From: Dehalococcoidia bacterium
GTDB lineage: Bacteria; Chloroflexota; Dehalococcoidia; CAUJGQ01
DNA length: 64,000 bases
Assembly: GCA_035310145.1 (NCBI GenBank)
Contig: DATGEL010000017.1
Span: 1-64,000 of the forward strand
Direction: 5' to 3'
Part shown: one piece after another, positions 1 to 7,863 of the stretch
Numbering within the stretch: the first letter of the stretch is position 1
How the letters are laid out: each line of letters begins with the position of its first letter
Program-made: the position numbers and the translations under genes
Notes under the pieces: generated by a model
Databases searched by the model: none
What the model was told of the DNA's origin: nothing
Seen by the model: only the letters and a program-made list of their open reading frames with translations

Positions 1-122
1 GGGAACTGCCGCCATCGGGGGACGGCCTTGAAGGGGGGAACGGTCTGCGGGGATTGGTTCGGCAACCATCAGGCGTTTCTCTCCCCGCCCTACACTAATT
101 TCGAGACTTCGATTGTCTCACC

Positions 123-1049
123 TTAGGTTGGCAGAGAGGGGAGAGGCGACGTGCCCGTGCGCAGCTCCGGGATGTCCCACTCAAGGGGAGCGAATGACAC
201 AGTGTTCGTGCGGACTTGAAGTCGCAGCAGATCCGAAGATTGCTCGATCAGATCCGAAATGATGGTCAACGGGCGCGATTCCAGGCTCGGTCGGTACTGG
301 ATTATGAGTTCAAGCGCCCGGCGATGCTTCTGGTAGATACGTCGACAAAGGTCACCGATCTCAGAGTCGTTCACAATGTATCTCCGAAGCATTCGCGTAT
401 AGTGACGAAGCGATGTCTGCACGTCTGCGCCAAGAGACGCCGCTCGGCTCTCCAGCAAGGCTTCAATGAGGTTGATGACGAGGGCATAGTCACCCGGTAG
501 ATACGCCCGATGTTTCGGCGCTGCGCCGTCCGGGGTCAGGTAGATTCCGAGTTGCGTCCAGCCGGGATGTTGCGCCGCGATGGCCTTCCAATAGCGATCG
601 AGCTGGTCGTCGTGCTCGCCGCTGTCGATCTTGTTCTCGATGATCACGGCGAGCTTGTGCGTTTCGTCCAGCAGCAGGATGTCGATTCTCTGCCACTCGC
701 GCAGCACCAGCAGGCCGTCGAGGCTCCAGAGGTCCAGCTCGATCGGGCTGATCGGCAGTTGGGCGCCGCCGGCTCCTTGCAGCACGCGCTGCAGGAAGCG
801 CTTCACGAAGGTGTCGCCGAGGCCATGCGTCTGGCGCGGGTCGAGCAGGAAGGCGAGGAAGTCGGAGTGGCGCGCCTCCTGCCGCGTCCAGCCGGCGGCC
901 TCGAAGATGTTGAACTCGTCCAGCAGCACCTCCAGCCACTCGAGGTCCGGATTGTCGATCACCAGCGCTTCGAGCGCGCGGCGATCGGCGGCCTCGTCGC
1001 CGGCAGCGGGTTCTGCTCCCGCGTCAAAAGCCATCTTGGCCCGTCGCAC
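123..1049 (-). CDS. PD-(D/E)XK nuclease superfamily protein
   Basis: 308 aa. The central segment carries a nuclease-type motif: Asp123 in RIDILLLDE, then a hydrophobic strand and Glu138-Asn-Lys140 (IIENK), the D...ExK arrangement of the PD-(D/E)XK fold. The N-terminal part (ARHSDFLAFLLDP) and the Q-x-D-R-Y-W segment after the motif resemble the PDDEXK_4 group of uncharacterised proteins often found near defence genes. The molecular role is probably metal-dependent DNA cleavage, but this is inferred from the motif only. A second start (Met6) lies at 1034. No partner methylase or defence gene adjoins it; the next gene on the same strand is plsY, 21 bases upstream. Confidence 0.75.
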   Translation of the reverse strand: MRRAKMAFDAGAEPAAGDEAADRRALEALVIDNPDLEWLEVLLDEFNIFEAAGWTRQEARHSDFLAFLLDPRQTHGLGDTFVKRFLQRVLQGAGGAQLPISPIELDLWSLDGLLVLREWQRIDILLLDETHKLAVIIENKIDSGEHDDQLDRYWKAIAAQHPGWTQLGIYLTPDGAAPKHRAYLPGDYALVINLIEALLESRAASLGADVQTSLRHYTRMLRRYIVNDSEIGDLCRRIYQKHRRALELIIQYRPSLESRPLTIISDLIEQSSDLLRLQVRTNTVSFAPLEWDIPELRTGTSPLPSLPT

Positions 1050-1070
1050 GGAGGATATTTTGCTGGTTGA

Positions 1071-1730
1071 TTACGGCCGGCTGTCGGCCTGGCCGGGGCG
1101 GCGCCGGCCGCCGTGGCCGAACTTCGGCTCGGTGCCGGCGCGCAGCCGCTGGATGTTGTCCCGGTGCAGCACCACGATCATCGTCGCGGCCACCACGCCG
1201 AAGACGCCGTAGGCGTGCGGCACGCGCAGCTCAGGCGGCACGCGGTCGAGGAAGGCGAGCGCGGCGATGATCCCCGCCATCACGCCGCTGCCGACCACCG
1301 AGGCGAGCGAGATGTAGCCGAACGGCAGGGCGATGGCGAGGCCGATCGCAATCATGATCGGCCCCAGCAGCGGCATCATCACCGTCGTGGCGGCGAAGGC
1401 GACCAGCACGGCGCGGCCGCCGCGGAAGCCGACGTACACCGGCCAGATGTGGCCCACCATCGCGGCGATCCCCGCCACGGCCTGTACCGGCGCCCCGGCG
1501 AAGAAGCTGCGGGCGATCAGCACCGGCACGGCGCCCTTCGCCAGGTCGAGCAGGAAGACGACGGCGGCGAGCTTCCAGCCGAGCACGCGCATGCTGTTGG
1601 TGAAGCCCGTCTTGCCGCTGCCGTACTCGCGGATGTCGATGCCGCGCGCGAGCTTGCCGACCCACACCCCAGACGGCACCGCGCCGCAGAAGTAGCCGAT
1701 CGCCGCGACGAGGACGTACTGCCAGGTCAT
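1071..1730 (-). CDS. plsY: glycerol-3-phosphate acyltransferase PlsY
   Basis: 219 aa integral membrane protein, normal length for PlsY, which transfers the acyl group from acyl-phosphate to glycerol-3-phosphate in the first step of phospholipid synthesis at the inner membrane. Family motifs visible are the N-terminal GAVPSGVWVGK, the GSGKTGFTNSMRVLG loop (normally GSGNxGATN) and the LLDLAKGAVPVLIA segment, plus a later G-F-R-G-G-R-A-V motif. About five hydrophobic segments are present. Its ATG overlaps the stop of der (ATGA), so the two are translationally coupled. The Asn of the usual GSGNxG loop appears as Lys, which is unusual. Confidence 0.92.
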   Translation of the reverse strand: MTWQYVLVAAIGYFCGAVPSGVWVGKLARGIDIREYGSGKTGFTNSMRVLGWKLAAVVFLLDLAKGAVPVLIARSFFAGAPVQAVAGIAAMVGHIWPVYVGFRGGRAVLVAFAATTVMMPLLGPIMIAIGLAIALPFGYISLASVVGSGVMAGIIAALAFLDRVPPELRVPHAYGVFGVVAATMIVVLHRDNIQRLRAGTEPKFGHGGRRRPGQADSRP

Positions 1731-3088
1731 TCGGCGCCGCTCCTGCCCTTAAACGTGAGCTTGATCGGGGTGCCGCGGAAGGCGAACGCCTCGCGCAGGC
1801 AGTTCTCAAGGTACCGCGCATACGAGAAATGAACCAGATCCGGGTTATTCACAAAGAACACAAACGTCGGCGGCTGCGTCTCCGCCTGCGTGACGTAGAA
1901 CACGCGCAGCCGCTTGCCGCTTACCGCCGGCGGGCTGTGCTTCACCAGCGCCCGCTTCACGATCTGGTTGAGCCGCGGCGTGCCGATGCGGCCGTTGCGC
2001 GCCTCCCCGGCGGCCACGGCGTCGCGCAGCAGCTCGTCAATGCCCAGCCGCTCGCGCGCCGAGACGAAGACGACCTCCGCCCAGGGCGCAAACTTCACGC
2101 GCCGGCGGATCAGCCGCGTCAGGTCCGCCCGCCACTCGCCCACGCGCTCGATCAGGTCGATCTTGTTGAGCACGATCACCAGCGAGCGGAGCGATTCTTC
2201 GGCGAAGCCGATGATGTGGCCGTCCTGCGCGGTCAGCATTTCCGTCGCATCCATTACAGCCAGCACCACGTCGGCCCGCTCGATCGCCTCCTGCGCCCGC
2301 AGCACGCTGTGCTTCTCCACACCCGGATCAATGTGGCCGCGGCGGCGGATGCCGGCCGTATCGACCAGCACGAGTTCATGGCCTTCGAAGCTGAAGGCCG
2401 TATCGATCGCGTCGCGCGTGGTGCCCGGCACGCTGCTGACGATCACACGCTCTTCGCCGAGGATCGCGTTGAGCAGCGCCGACTTGCCCACGTTGGGCCG
2501 GCCGACGATGGCGATGCGCAGCGTTTGCGCGTCCGCCGGCGCCTCGGCCGCGGGCAGATACGGCTCCAGCGCGTCGAGCAGGTCGGGAATGCCGCTGTCG
2601 TGGTAAGCGCTGACGGCGATCGGCTCGCCGAAGCCGAGGCCGTAGAACTGCGCCAGGTCGGCGCGGCGGGCCGCGTTGTCCGCCTTGTTGGCGACGAGCA
2701 CGACCGGGCGATCGGCGCGGCGCAGCAGCTCGGCGGCTTCGAGATCGGCCGCGGTGAGGCCGTCGCGGGCGTCTACCGCGAAGACGATCACGGCGGCCTC
2801 GTCGATCGCCCGCCGGATCTGCATACGGATCAGCGCCGGGTAGCCGCCGGCGGCGCCGTCTTCGAGGCCGCCGGTGTCGATCAGGCGGAAGGGGCGGCGC
2901 GGCCAATCGACGGAGCCGTAGATGCGGTCGCGCGTGGTGCCGGGCAGGTCTTCCACCAGCGCCACGCGCCCGCCGACGAGCCGGTTGAAGAGCGCCGACT
3001 TGCCCACGTTGGGCCGGCCCACGATGGCGACGACGGGCAAGGCCGCGCCGCTCTCGGCCGGGGATGGAGGAGAATGCTGTACAGTCAC
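1727..3088 (-). CDS. der: ribosome-associated GTPase Der (EngA)
   Basis: 453 aa with the diagnostic double GTPase architecture: a first G domain with GRPNVGKS at residues 24-31, DLPGTTRDR and NKAD, a second one starting near residue 190 with GRPNVGKS, SVPGTTRDA, DTAGI and NKID, and a C-terminal KH-like domain ending near FRGTPIKLTFKGR. Der acts in maturation of the 50S ribosomal subunit. The length is typical. It is followed by plsY with a 4-base overlap, a pairing seen in other bacteria. The start chosen is the first ATG before a short disordered leader. Confidence 0.97.
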   Translation of the reverse strand: MTVQHSPPSPAESGAALPVVAIVGRPNVGKSALFNRLVGGRVALVEDLPGTTRDRIYGSVDWPRRPFRLIDTGGLEDGAAGGYPALIRMQIRRAIDEAAVIVFAVDARDGLTAADLEAAELLRRADRPVVLVANKADNAARRADLAQFYGLGFGEPIAVSAYHDSGIPDLLDALEPYLPAAEAPADAQTLRIAIVGRPNVGKSALLNAILGEERVIVSSVPGTTRDAIDTAFSFEGHELVLVDTAGIRRRGHIDPGVEKHSVLRAQEAIERADVVLAVMDATEMLTAQDGHIIGFAEESLRSLVIVLNKIDLIERVGEWRADLTRLIRRRVKFAPWAEVVFVSARERLGIDELLRDAVAAGEARNGRIGTPRLNQIVKRALVKHSPPAVSGKRLRVFYVTQAETQPPTFVFFVNNPDLVHFSYARYLENCLREAFAFRGTPIKLTFKGRSGAE

Positions 3089-3179
3089 CCTCCCATCCTA
3101 CCGCGCTGGCAGCGCCAGAGGCGCACTCGGACGCCCGGCGGCGCGGTCGGTCCAGAGACGGATGCGGTGGGCCAGGGCG

Positions 3180-3914
3180 CTACTCGTCGTCGCGACCTTC
3201 ACCACGGATGTCGGTGATCAGGCCGTGTGAGACGGCGAAGGCCGCGAGTTGCTGGCGGTTGCGCAGCTCCAGTTTCTCCAGCGTATTGCGCAGATGCACC
3301 TTCACCGTGTTGACAGCGACGACCAGCTTGTCCGCGATCTCCTGGTTGCTCTGGCCCATCGCCACCAGCTCCAGCACCTCGCGCTCGCGCGCCGTGAGCT
3401 TAGCAACCTCCTCCTCACCGCCCGCGCGGCGGCCGGCGGTGAGCCGGTTGAACTCTTCGAGCAGCCGCCGCGCCAGGTGCGGCGTGATCGTCGTGCCGCC
3501 CTCGTAGAGCGTGTGCAGCGCCTCGTGCAGCTCCTCGATGCCGACCGTCTTCAGCAGATAACCGCGTGCGCCGGCGCGGATCGCGCCGAAGAGGTCGTCG
3601 TCCTGGTCGGAGACGGTGAGCATGGCGATCGGCACGTGCGGCACCTCCTGATGGATGTGCTGCGCCGCCTCGACGCCGCCCATGTTGGCCATGGAGATGT
3701 CCATCAGGATCACGTCGGGCCGCACCAGCGTCGCCTTGCGCACGGCGTCGTGGCCGTTGGTGGCCTGCCCGGCGATCATGATGTCGTCGTACTGCTTGAG
3801 CAGGGCCACCAGCCCTTCACGGAAGAGCACGTTATCATCCACGACAAGCACGCGAATCTGGTGAGGAGCCTGGGACGTGGCGGGGTGCAGGGAGTCGCCT
3901 GTCGGGCCTGCCAT
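3180..3914 (-). CDS. NarL/FixJ-family response regulator
   Basis: 244 aa from the ATG at 3914. A receiver domain starts at IRVLVVDDNVLFREG (acidic pair DD), has the phosphoacceptor Asp in VILMDISM and the conserved Lys in YLLKTVG. A LuxR-type HTH follows (LTAREREVLELVAMGQSNQEIADKLVVAVNTVKVHLRNTLEKL). It is therefore a DNA-binding two-component output protein. No cognate kinase is adjacent; a GAF/PAS kinase lies 53 kb away. The reading frame stays open 33 codons further upstream to 4013, but that part encodes low-complexity sequence produced by 11-bp repeats, so the internal ATG is preferred. Confidence 0.93.
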   Translation of the reverse strand: MAGPTGDSLHPATSQAPHQIRVLVVDDNVLFREGLVALLKQYDDIMIAGQATNGHDAVRKATLVRPDVILMDISMANMGGVEAAQHIHQEVPHVPIAMLTVSDQDDDLFGAIRAGARGYLLKTVGIEELHEALHTLYEGGTTITPHLARRLLEEFNRLTAGRRAGGEEEVAKLTAREREVLELVAMGQSNQEIADKLVVAVNTVKVHLRNTLEKLELRNRQQLAAFAVSHGLITDIRGEGRDDE

Positions 3915-3942
3915 GAGCGTCTGCCTTTCGACCGTGGAACCA

Positions 3943-3993
3943 GTTGACCGTTTGAGCGCCGTTTGACCACTGTTTGACCACTGTTTGACCAAT
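3943..3993 (-). promoter_or_regulatory. four phased 11-bp repeats upstream of the response regulator
   Basis: Units starting GTTTGA begin at 3950, 3961, 3972 and 3983, exactly 11 bases apart; 3961 and 3972 are identical (GTTTGACCACT), and a partial GTTGACC sits at 3943. The spacing is close to one helical turn, so a protein could bind all copies on one face. On the gene strand a TATTAT hexamer lies just upstream (about 4012-4017), so the repeats may sit in the leader or over the promoter. Binding is inferred. Confidence 0.5.
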
Positions 3994-4251
3994 GAGAACT
4001 GTTCCGCGCACATAATACGCGTGCCGTGCCGGCGTCGATCATGACCGAAACAGGCGAGCGCCGCGCTACTCCCGCCCTAGTACTCGCGAAGTCTGCCGCT
4101 CATACCCGGCAGACCAAACGGGGGATTGACCGTACACGAACAGCATATCGCGGGTCCGCGGCATTCGAAACACCACGACTGCGGGCGCAAGCCTGACCGC
4201 GCGATCACGCGGGACCGGCCCCGCCGAGCCACGACTCTGGAGACGTGCTTC

Positions 4252-5823
4252 ATGCGCTTCGTCAACTGCCGCATCTACACCCAGGCCCGCGCCGGCACAC
4301 TGGCCGCCGCGATGTCCGCCGAGGGTGGGCGCTTCACCGCCGTCGGCGCGGCCGACGAACTGCCGCCGCGCGGCGACGAGATCGACCTGCGCGGCCGCAC
4401 GGTGCTGCCCGGCCTGATCGACGCGCACGCGCACCTGCGCAACCTGGCAGAGTCGCGGCTGAACGTCGACCTGAGCGGCGCCGCCTCGGCCGAGGACGCC
4501 GCGAGCCGTGCGGCCGCCCGCGCCGCCGAGCGGCCGCACGGCGCCTGGGTCACGGGCCGCGGCTGGGACCAGACCACCTGGCCCGGCGGCGCCTTCCCGA
4601 CGATCGCCGCGCTTGACCACCTCACGCTGCACAACCCCGTCGCGCTCACCCGCGTCGACGGCCACGCGCTCTGGGTGAACTCGCCGGCGCTGAAGGCGGC
4701 CGGCATCGACGACGGCACGCCCGATCCGCCCGGCGGCCGCATCCTGCGCGACGCCGGCGGCCACGCCAGCGGCGTGCTGATCGATCAGGCGATGGGGCTG
4801 GTGCGCGAGCTGATTCCCCCGCTGGGCGACGATGACCTGGGCGTGGCGGTCGAGGCGGCGGTGCAGGAGTGTCTGCGCTTCGGCCTGACCGGCGTTCACG
4901 AGATGGGCGTGGACGAGCGCACGATCGCGACGTATCAGGGCCTGATCGACGCCGGCCGTTTCCCGCTGCGCGTGCTGGGCGCGATCAACGGGCCGGGCAA
5001 GACCTGGCAGGCCTGGCGCGAGCGCGGACCGGAGCGGCGCTACCGCGACCGGCTCTCGATCAGCGCGATCAAGCTCTACGCCGACGGCGCCCTCGGCTCA
5101 CGCGGCGCGGCGCTGCTCTCGCCCTACTCCGACGACCCCGAAAACAGCGGCCTGGAGCTGGCGTCAAGCGCCGACCTGGAGCGCTGGGCGAGCGACGCCA
5201 TCCAGCACGGCTTCCAGGTCTGCACGCACGCGATCGGTGACCGCGCCAACCGCAGCGTGCTCGACGCTTACGAGCGGGCGCTGGCCGGCGACCGCGACAA
5301 ACGGCCGCGGGTGGAGCACGCGCAGATCCTGGCGCCGGCCGAGATTCCGCGCTTCCGCCGCCTGGGCGCGATCCCTTCGATGCAGCAGACGCACTGCACC
5401 TCGGACTCGGCCTGGGCGGACAAGCGGCTGGGCAACCGCGTGACCGGCGCCTACGCCTGGCGGTCGCTGTTGGACAGCGGCGTGACGATCGCCGGCGGCT
5501 CGGATTTCCCCGTGGAGTCGCCGAATCCGCTGCTGGGCATCGCCGCGGGCGTGACGCGATCGCGCCCCGGCGGCCCGCTGCAGCCCTGGCGCCCGGAGCA
5601 GTGCATGACGCGGGCCGAGGCGGTGCTCTCCTTCACGCGCTGGGCGGCCTACGCCGGCTTCGACGAGGACGTGGCCGGCGCGATCGAGCCGGGCAAGTAC
5701 GCCGACTTCGTCGTGCTGGACCGTGACATCTACACCTGCCCGCCGGAGCAGATCGCTCAGGCGCGCGTGCTGCTCACCGTCGTCGGCGGTGAGAACGTCT
5801 GGCAGGCGCCCGGCGCCTGGTGA
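4252..5823 (+). CDS. YtcJ-like amidohydrolase (Amidohydro_3)
   Basis: 523 aa from ATG 4252, chosen because the protein then begins directly with the beta-sandwich strand (MRFVNCRIYTQ). The metal-binding His-x-His is in GLIDAHAHL; later motifs are DGALGSRGAAL, HAIGDRANR, RVEHAQIL, the GGSDFPVES aspartate and the C-terminal GKYADFVVLDRDIY of the composite sandwich domain. This is the YtcJ/exoenzyme-regulatory AepA group of cytosolic metal-dependent amidohydrolases; substrates are mostly unknown. Monocistronic on the plus strand between oppositely oriented genes. Confidence 0.9.
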   Translation: MRFVNCRIYTQARAGTLAAAMSAEGGRFTAVGAADELPPRGDEIDLRGRTVLPGLIDAHAHLRNLAESRLNVDLSGAASAEDAASRAAARAAERPHGAWVTGRGWDQTTWPGGAFPTIAALDHLTLHNPVALTRVDGHALWVNSPALKAAGIDDGTPDPPGGRILRDAGGHASGVLIDQAMGLVRELIPPLGDDDLGVAVEAAVQECLRFGLTGVHEMGVDERTIATYQGLIDAGRFPLRVLGAINGPGKTWQAWRERGPERRYRDRLSISAIKLYADGALGSRGAALLSPYSDDPENSGLELASSADLERWASDAIQHGFQVCTHAIGDRANRSVLDAYERALAGDRDKRPRVEHAQILAPAEIPRFRRLGAIPSMQQTHCTSDSAWADKRLGNRVTGAYAWRSLLDSGVTIAGGSDFPVESPNPLLGIAAGVTRSRPGGPLQPWRPEQCMTRAEAVLSFTRWAAYAGFDEDVAGAIEPGKYADFVVLDRDIYTCPPEQIAQARVLLTVVGGENVWQAPGAW

Positions 5824-5889
5824 GCGCCATGAGCGACGAACGCTTTGCCTGCCCTACCGGGGCTGCCTCTGGCCCGGCGGTGAGGAGGA

Positions 5890-6282
5890 TCAGCGGATTA
5901 CGCGGAAGCTCGTTTCTCCGATCTCGATCATCAAGCGCTTGTCGCTGCGCCTTTGCACTTGCTCGAACTCAAACTCGATCCATTCGATTAGCGCTTCGGC
6001 GCGCCGGCGGCCATGCGCCTCGTTGCAGCGGAAGTTGATGCGGCCCAGATGGTGGAAATGCAAGCGCTCGCCGACCGGGATGCGCGCGGCAAGGCGCTTG
6101 AAGTCCTTATGATTCCAGGTCACCACGATCGCATGCTCGCGATCGCCGGCAAGGGCAATGACCTGATCGGGTGTGGCGGGGGGAAACAGGTCACGAACGA
6201 GATGGACTTCATGCCCGCGCTCACGGAAGAAGGCCGCGACCGAGTCCGGCACATTCTCGTCCATGAGCAGCAGCATCGGCAC
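5890..6282 (-). CDS. DUF5615 PIN-like toxin
   Basis: 130 aa. The N-terminus LLLMDENVPDSVAAFFRERGHEVHLVRD and the later IVVTWNHKDFKRL match the DUF5615 PIN-like family: early acidic DEN, then a T-x-N-x-D-F segment. Such proteins are considered ribonuclease-type toxins of type II toxin-antitoxin systems. It starts 5 bases after the stop of the MerR/DUF433 gene on the same strand, so the two form an operon with antitoxin first. Toxicity is inferred from family and context. Confidence 0.8.
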   Translation of the reverse strand: MPMLLLMDENVPDSVAAFFRERGHEVHLVRDLFPPATPDQVIALAGDREHAIVVTWNHKDFKRLAARIPVGERLHFHHLGRINFRCNEAHGRRRAEALIEWIEFEFEQVQRRSDKRLMIEIGETSFRVIR

Positions 6283-6287
6283 CGCGG

Positions 6288-6935
6288 TTAGCCGGCGCGG
6301 AGGTGGCGTTTGGTTTCGTAAGCGAGCGCTCCCTCCACGTCTTCTGCATGGAGACGGGGATACTCGCGGACGATCGCGGCGGCATCGTAGCCCGCCTTCG
6401 CCAGGTTCCAGACGGCGGAAGTCGGGATGCGGGTGCCTGCGAGCACCGGCGCATTGTGCGCCACGTAGCGGCGCCGCTCGACCCGGCCGATCATGTCCGG
6501 CGTACGTTGCTTGAGGCTCTCAATCTCTGCTCGCATCTCGGCCATGATCGGGGCCATGCTGATGGGCAGCACGCTCTGGCCCTTCGGTCTGGCCGCGAGC
6601 CGGACACCGCTTTCAGGATCGTCGAAGTACACGTGCTTGCCGGCGATGAAAAAGACCAGGCTGGGCCAGGACTCGGCAGGATGTTGATCGAGCCAGGATG
6701 CCACCTGGCGCAGCTCCCGCAGGTGGATGCTGTGCGGCGCCTTGCGAAGCCGCGCAATCGTCCGCAAACCCACCACATCCTTGAACGTGTACACGCGGCT
6801 GTACGGTGCGCTCCGGTTTTCTGAAGCGCAAGCAGGAGAGAAGAAGCCGGTGCGATCCCAGTACGCGAGCTGCCGGCGCGTCAGCCCTGTGAGCCGGCAG
6901 ACTTGATCGAGCGTGTAAGCAGAAAAATCGCGCAT
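6288..6935 (-). CDS. MerR-type HTH / DUF433 antitoxin
   Basis: 215 aa. The N-terminal 70 residues form a MerR-like winged helix (YTLDQVCRLTGLTRRQLAYWDRTGFF ... YTFKDVVGLRTIARLRK). The C-terminal 60 residues match DUF433 (APVLAGTRIPTSAVWNLAKAGYDAAAIVREYPRLHAEDVEGALAYE). DUF433 proteins pair with DUF5615 toxins as antitoxins; the MerR domain probably gives autorepression. The middle region (about residues 75-140) is unassigned. It directly precedes the toxin gene, and a promoter with the long spacer typical of MerR regulation lies upstream. Confidence 0.8.
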   Translation of the reverse strand: MRDFSAYTLDQVCRLTGLTRRQLAYWDRTGFFSPACASENRSAPYSRVYTFKDVVGLRTIARLRKAPHSIHLRELRQVASWLDQHPAESWPSLVFFIAGKHVYFDDPESGVRLAARPKGQSVLPISMAPIMAEMRAEIESLKQRTPDMIGRVERRRYVAHNAPVLAGTRIPTSAVWNLAKAGYDAAAIVREYPRLHAEDVEGALAYETKRHLRAG

Positions 6936-6970
6936 CGCCAGCCCTCGCCCGCTCGCCTCGCGGTATCGCG

Positions 6971-7000
6971 ACTATACGTTTCGCGCAGAAATCGCGTCAA
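6971..7000 (-). promoter_or_regulatory. sigma70-type promoter of the toxin-antitoxin operon
   Basis: On the minus strand TTGACG (6995-7000) and TATAGT (6971-6976) are separated by 18 bp, each hexamer 5/6 to consensus, about 35 bases before the MerR/DUF433 start. GC-rich TCGCG/CGCGA elements flank and fill the spacer, possible autoregulator contacts. Seen directly; activity inferred. Confidence 0.6.
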
Positions 7001-7022
7001 ACGATGCCGGCCTCTGCCTCTT

Positions 7023-7607
7023 CTATTCGGCCAGCGCGAGCTCCAGGCTGATGTCCAGCGCGGGGGCGAAGAGCCGCGTCAGGAGCTGGGGTCGGGAGCG
7101 GGTGGTGTCCTCGGTGGCACAGATGACCCGCTGGCCGTGGGCGGTGAGCCGGGCGGCGCAGCGCCGCATGTCGGCGACAATCTGGTCTTCGCTCCAATCC
7201 TCAGCGGCGAGGCGCAGGTCGCTGCTGCCGCGAAAGAGGATGGCTGAAAGGGGGCCGCCGATTTGACTGGCGAAGTCGAGGGTGGCATCGATGTCGCTGG
7301 CCAACGTGCGTGCGAGCACCACAACATCGATGGCTGGATAGCGCGCACGCACGTAGCGTGCACACTCCACGCCCTCGGCGAAATACTGGCCGCCGACGCC
7401 GGGCAGGCAGAGGTCGATGGCGGCGATGCCCAGCACCGCGTCGAAGTCAATGATGCGCAGCTTCTCGGCTAGGGTCGGTTGGCGGATGTGCGGCGCCTGG
7501 ACGCCATCGCGCAGCGTCGTGTCGAGCAAGCGGAAGCGCCGCTGGCGCAGCGTCGGCGCCGACCAGCGATGGACGGCTGGGGCGGCGGGTGATGATGAGA
7601 CAGCCAT
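7023..7607 (-). pseudogene. HMGL-like (DRE-TIM) enzyme truncated and fused to the nadC 3' end
   Basis: 194 aa from the ATG at 7607. RFRLLDTTLRDGVQAP is the first-strand signature of the HMG-CoA lyase / isopropylmalate synthase family (PF00682), followed by barrel strands through VICATEDTTRSRP. The family barrel is about 270 residues; here it stops near strand 5 and the last 14 codons (APALDISLELALA plus one) match the NadC C-terminus encoded at 12244. The enzyme is therefore probably inactive. It is last in an operon with a small membrane protein (25-base gap) and a YrdC-like protein. Confidence 0.75.
7030..7069. repeat. nadC: 40-bp direct repeat of the nadC 3' end (distal copy)
   Basis: Positions 7030-7069 match 12251-12290 (the true nadC 3' end) in the same orientation at 36 of 40 positions, in the same reading frame. 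Similarity stops abruptly on both sides. The two copies bound a 5.2-kb accessory segment, which looks like an integration or a recombination scar. Confidence 0.8.
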
Positions 7608-7632
7608 GGCAGGCCTCACGGTGCGTTTGAAC

Positions 7633-7863
7633 TCAGGTCCACAGGCGGACGAGGGCGTAGCAGGCGACGAGCGCGAAGGCGTCGGCGCTCCGGCGAAAAA
7701 GCCAGCGTTTCGCTGGGTGGGCGCCTTCGGCCGCCGTGTAGCTGGCGGCGTGAAACCAGGCGGCGGCGATGACGGCGAGCGCCGCGACGACCAGGCGCTC
7801 ATCGAGCCGCAAGCGGCCACTGCCAAACACGCTGAGTGGTGGTGAAGCGGACAGTCTCCTCAT
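7633..7863 (-). CDS. small membrane protein of the YrdC-like operon
   Basis: 76 aa. The ATG at 7863 overlaps the stop of the YrdC-like gene (ATGA), strong evidence for translational coupling. One clear hydrophobic segment (RLVVAALAVIAAAWFHAASY) and a second weaker one near the C-terminus (DAFALVACYALVRLW). No family recognised. Its position between a YrdC-like protein and an HMGL-like enzyme suggests a shared pathway or complex, but no function can be assigned. Confidence 0.65.
   Translation of the reverse strand: MRRLSASPPLSVFGSGRLRLDERLVVAALAVIAAAWFHAASYTAAEGAHPAKRWLFRRSADAFALVACYALVRLWT

Noticed and set aside
4252-4899. Long open frames on the strand opposite the amidohydrolase and many other genes
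   Set aside because: They arise from the high GC content (few stops in alternative frames), are Arg/Ala/Pro-rich, and lack family motifs and ribosome binding sites.
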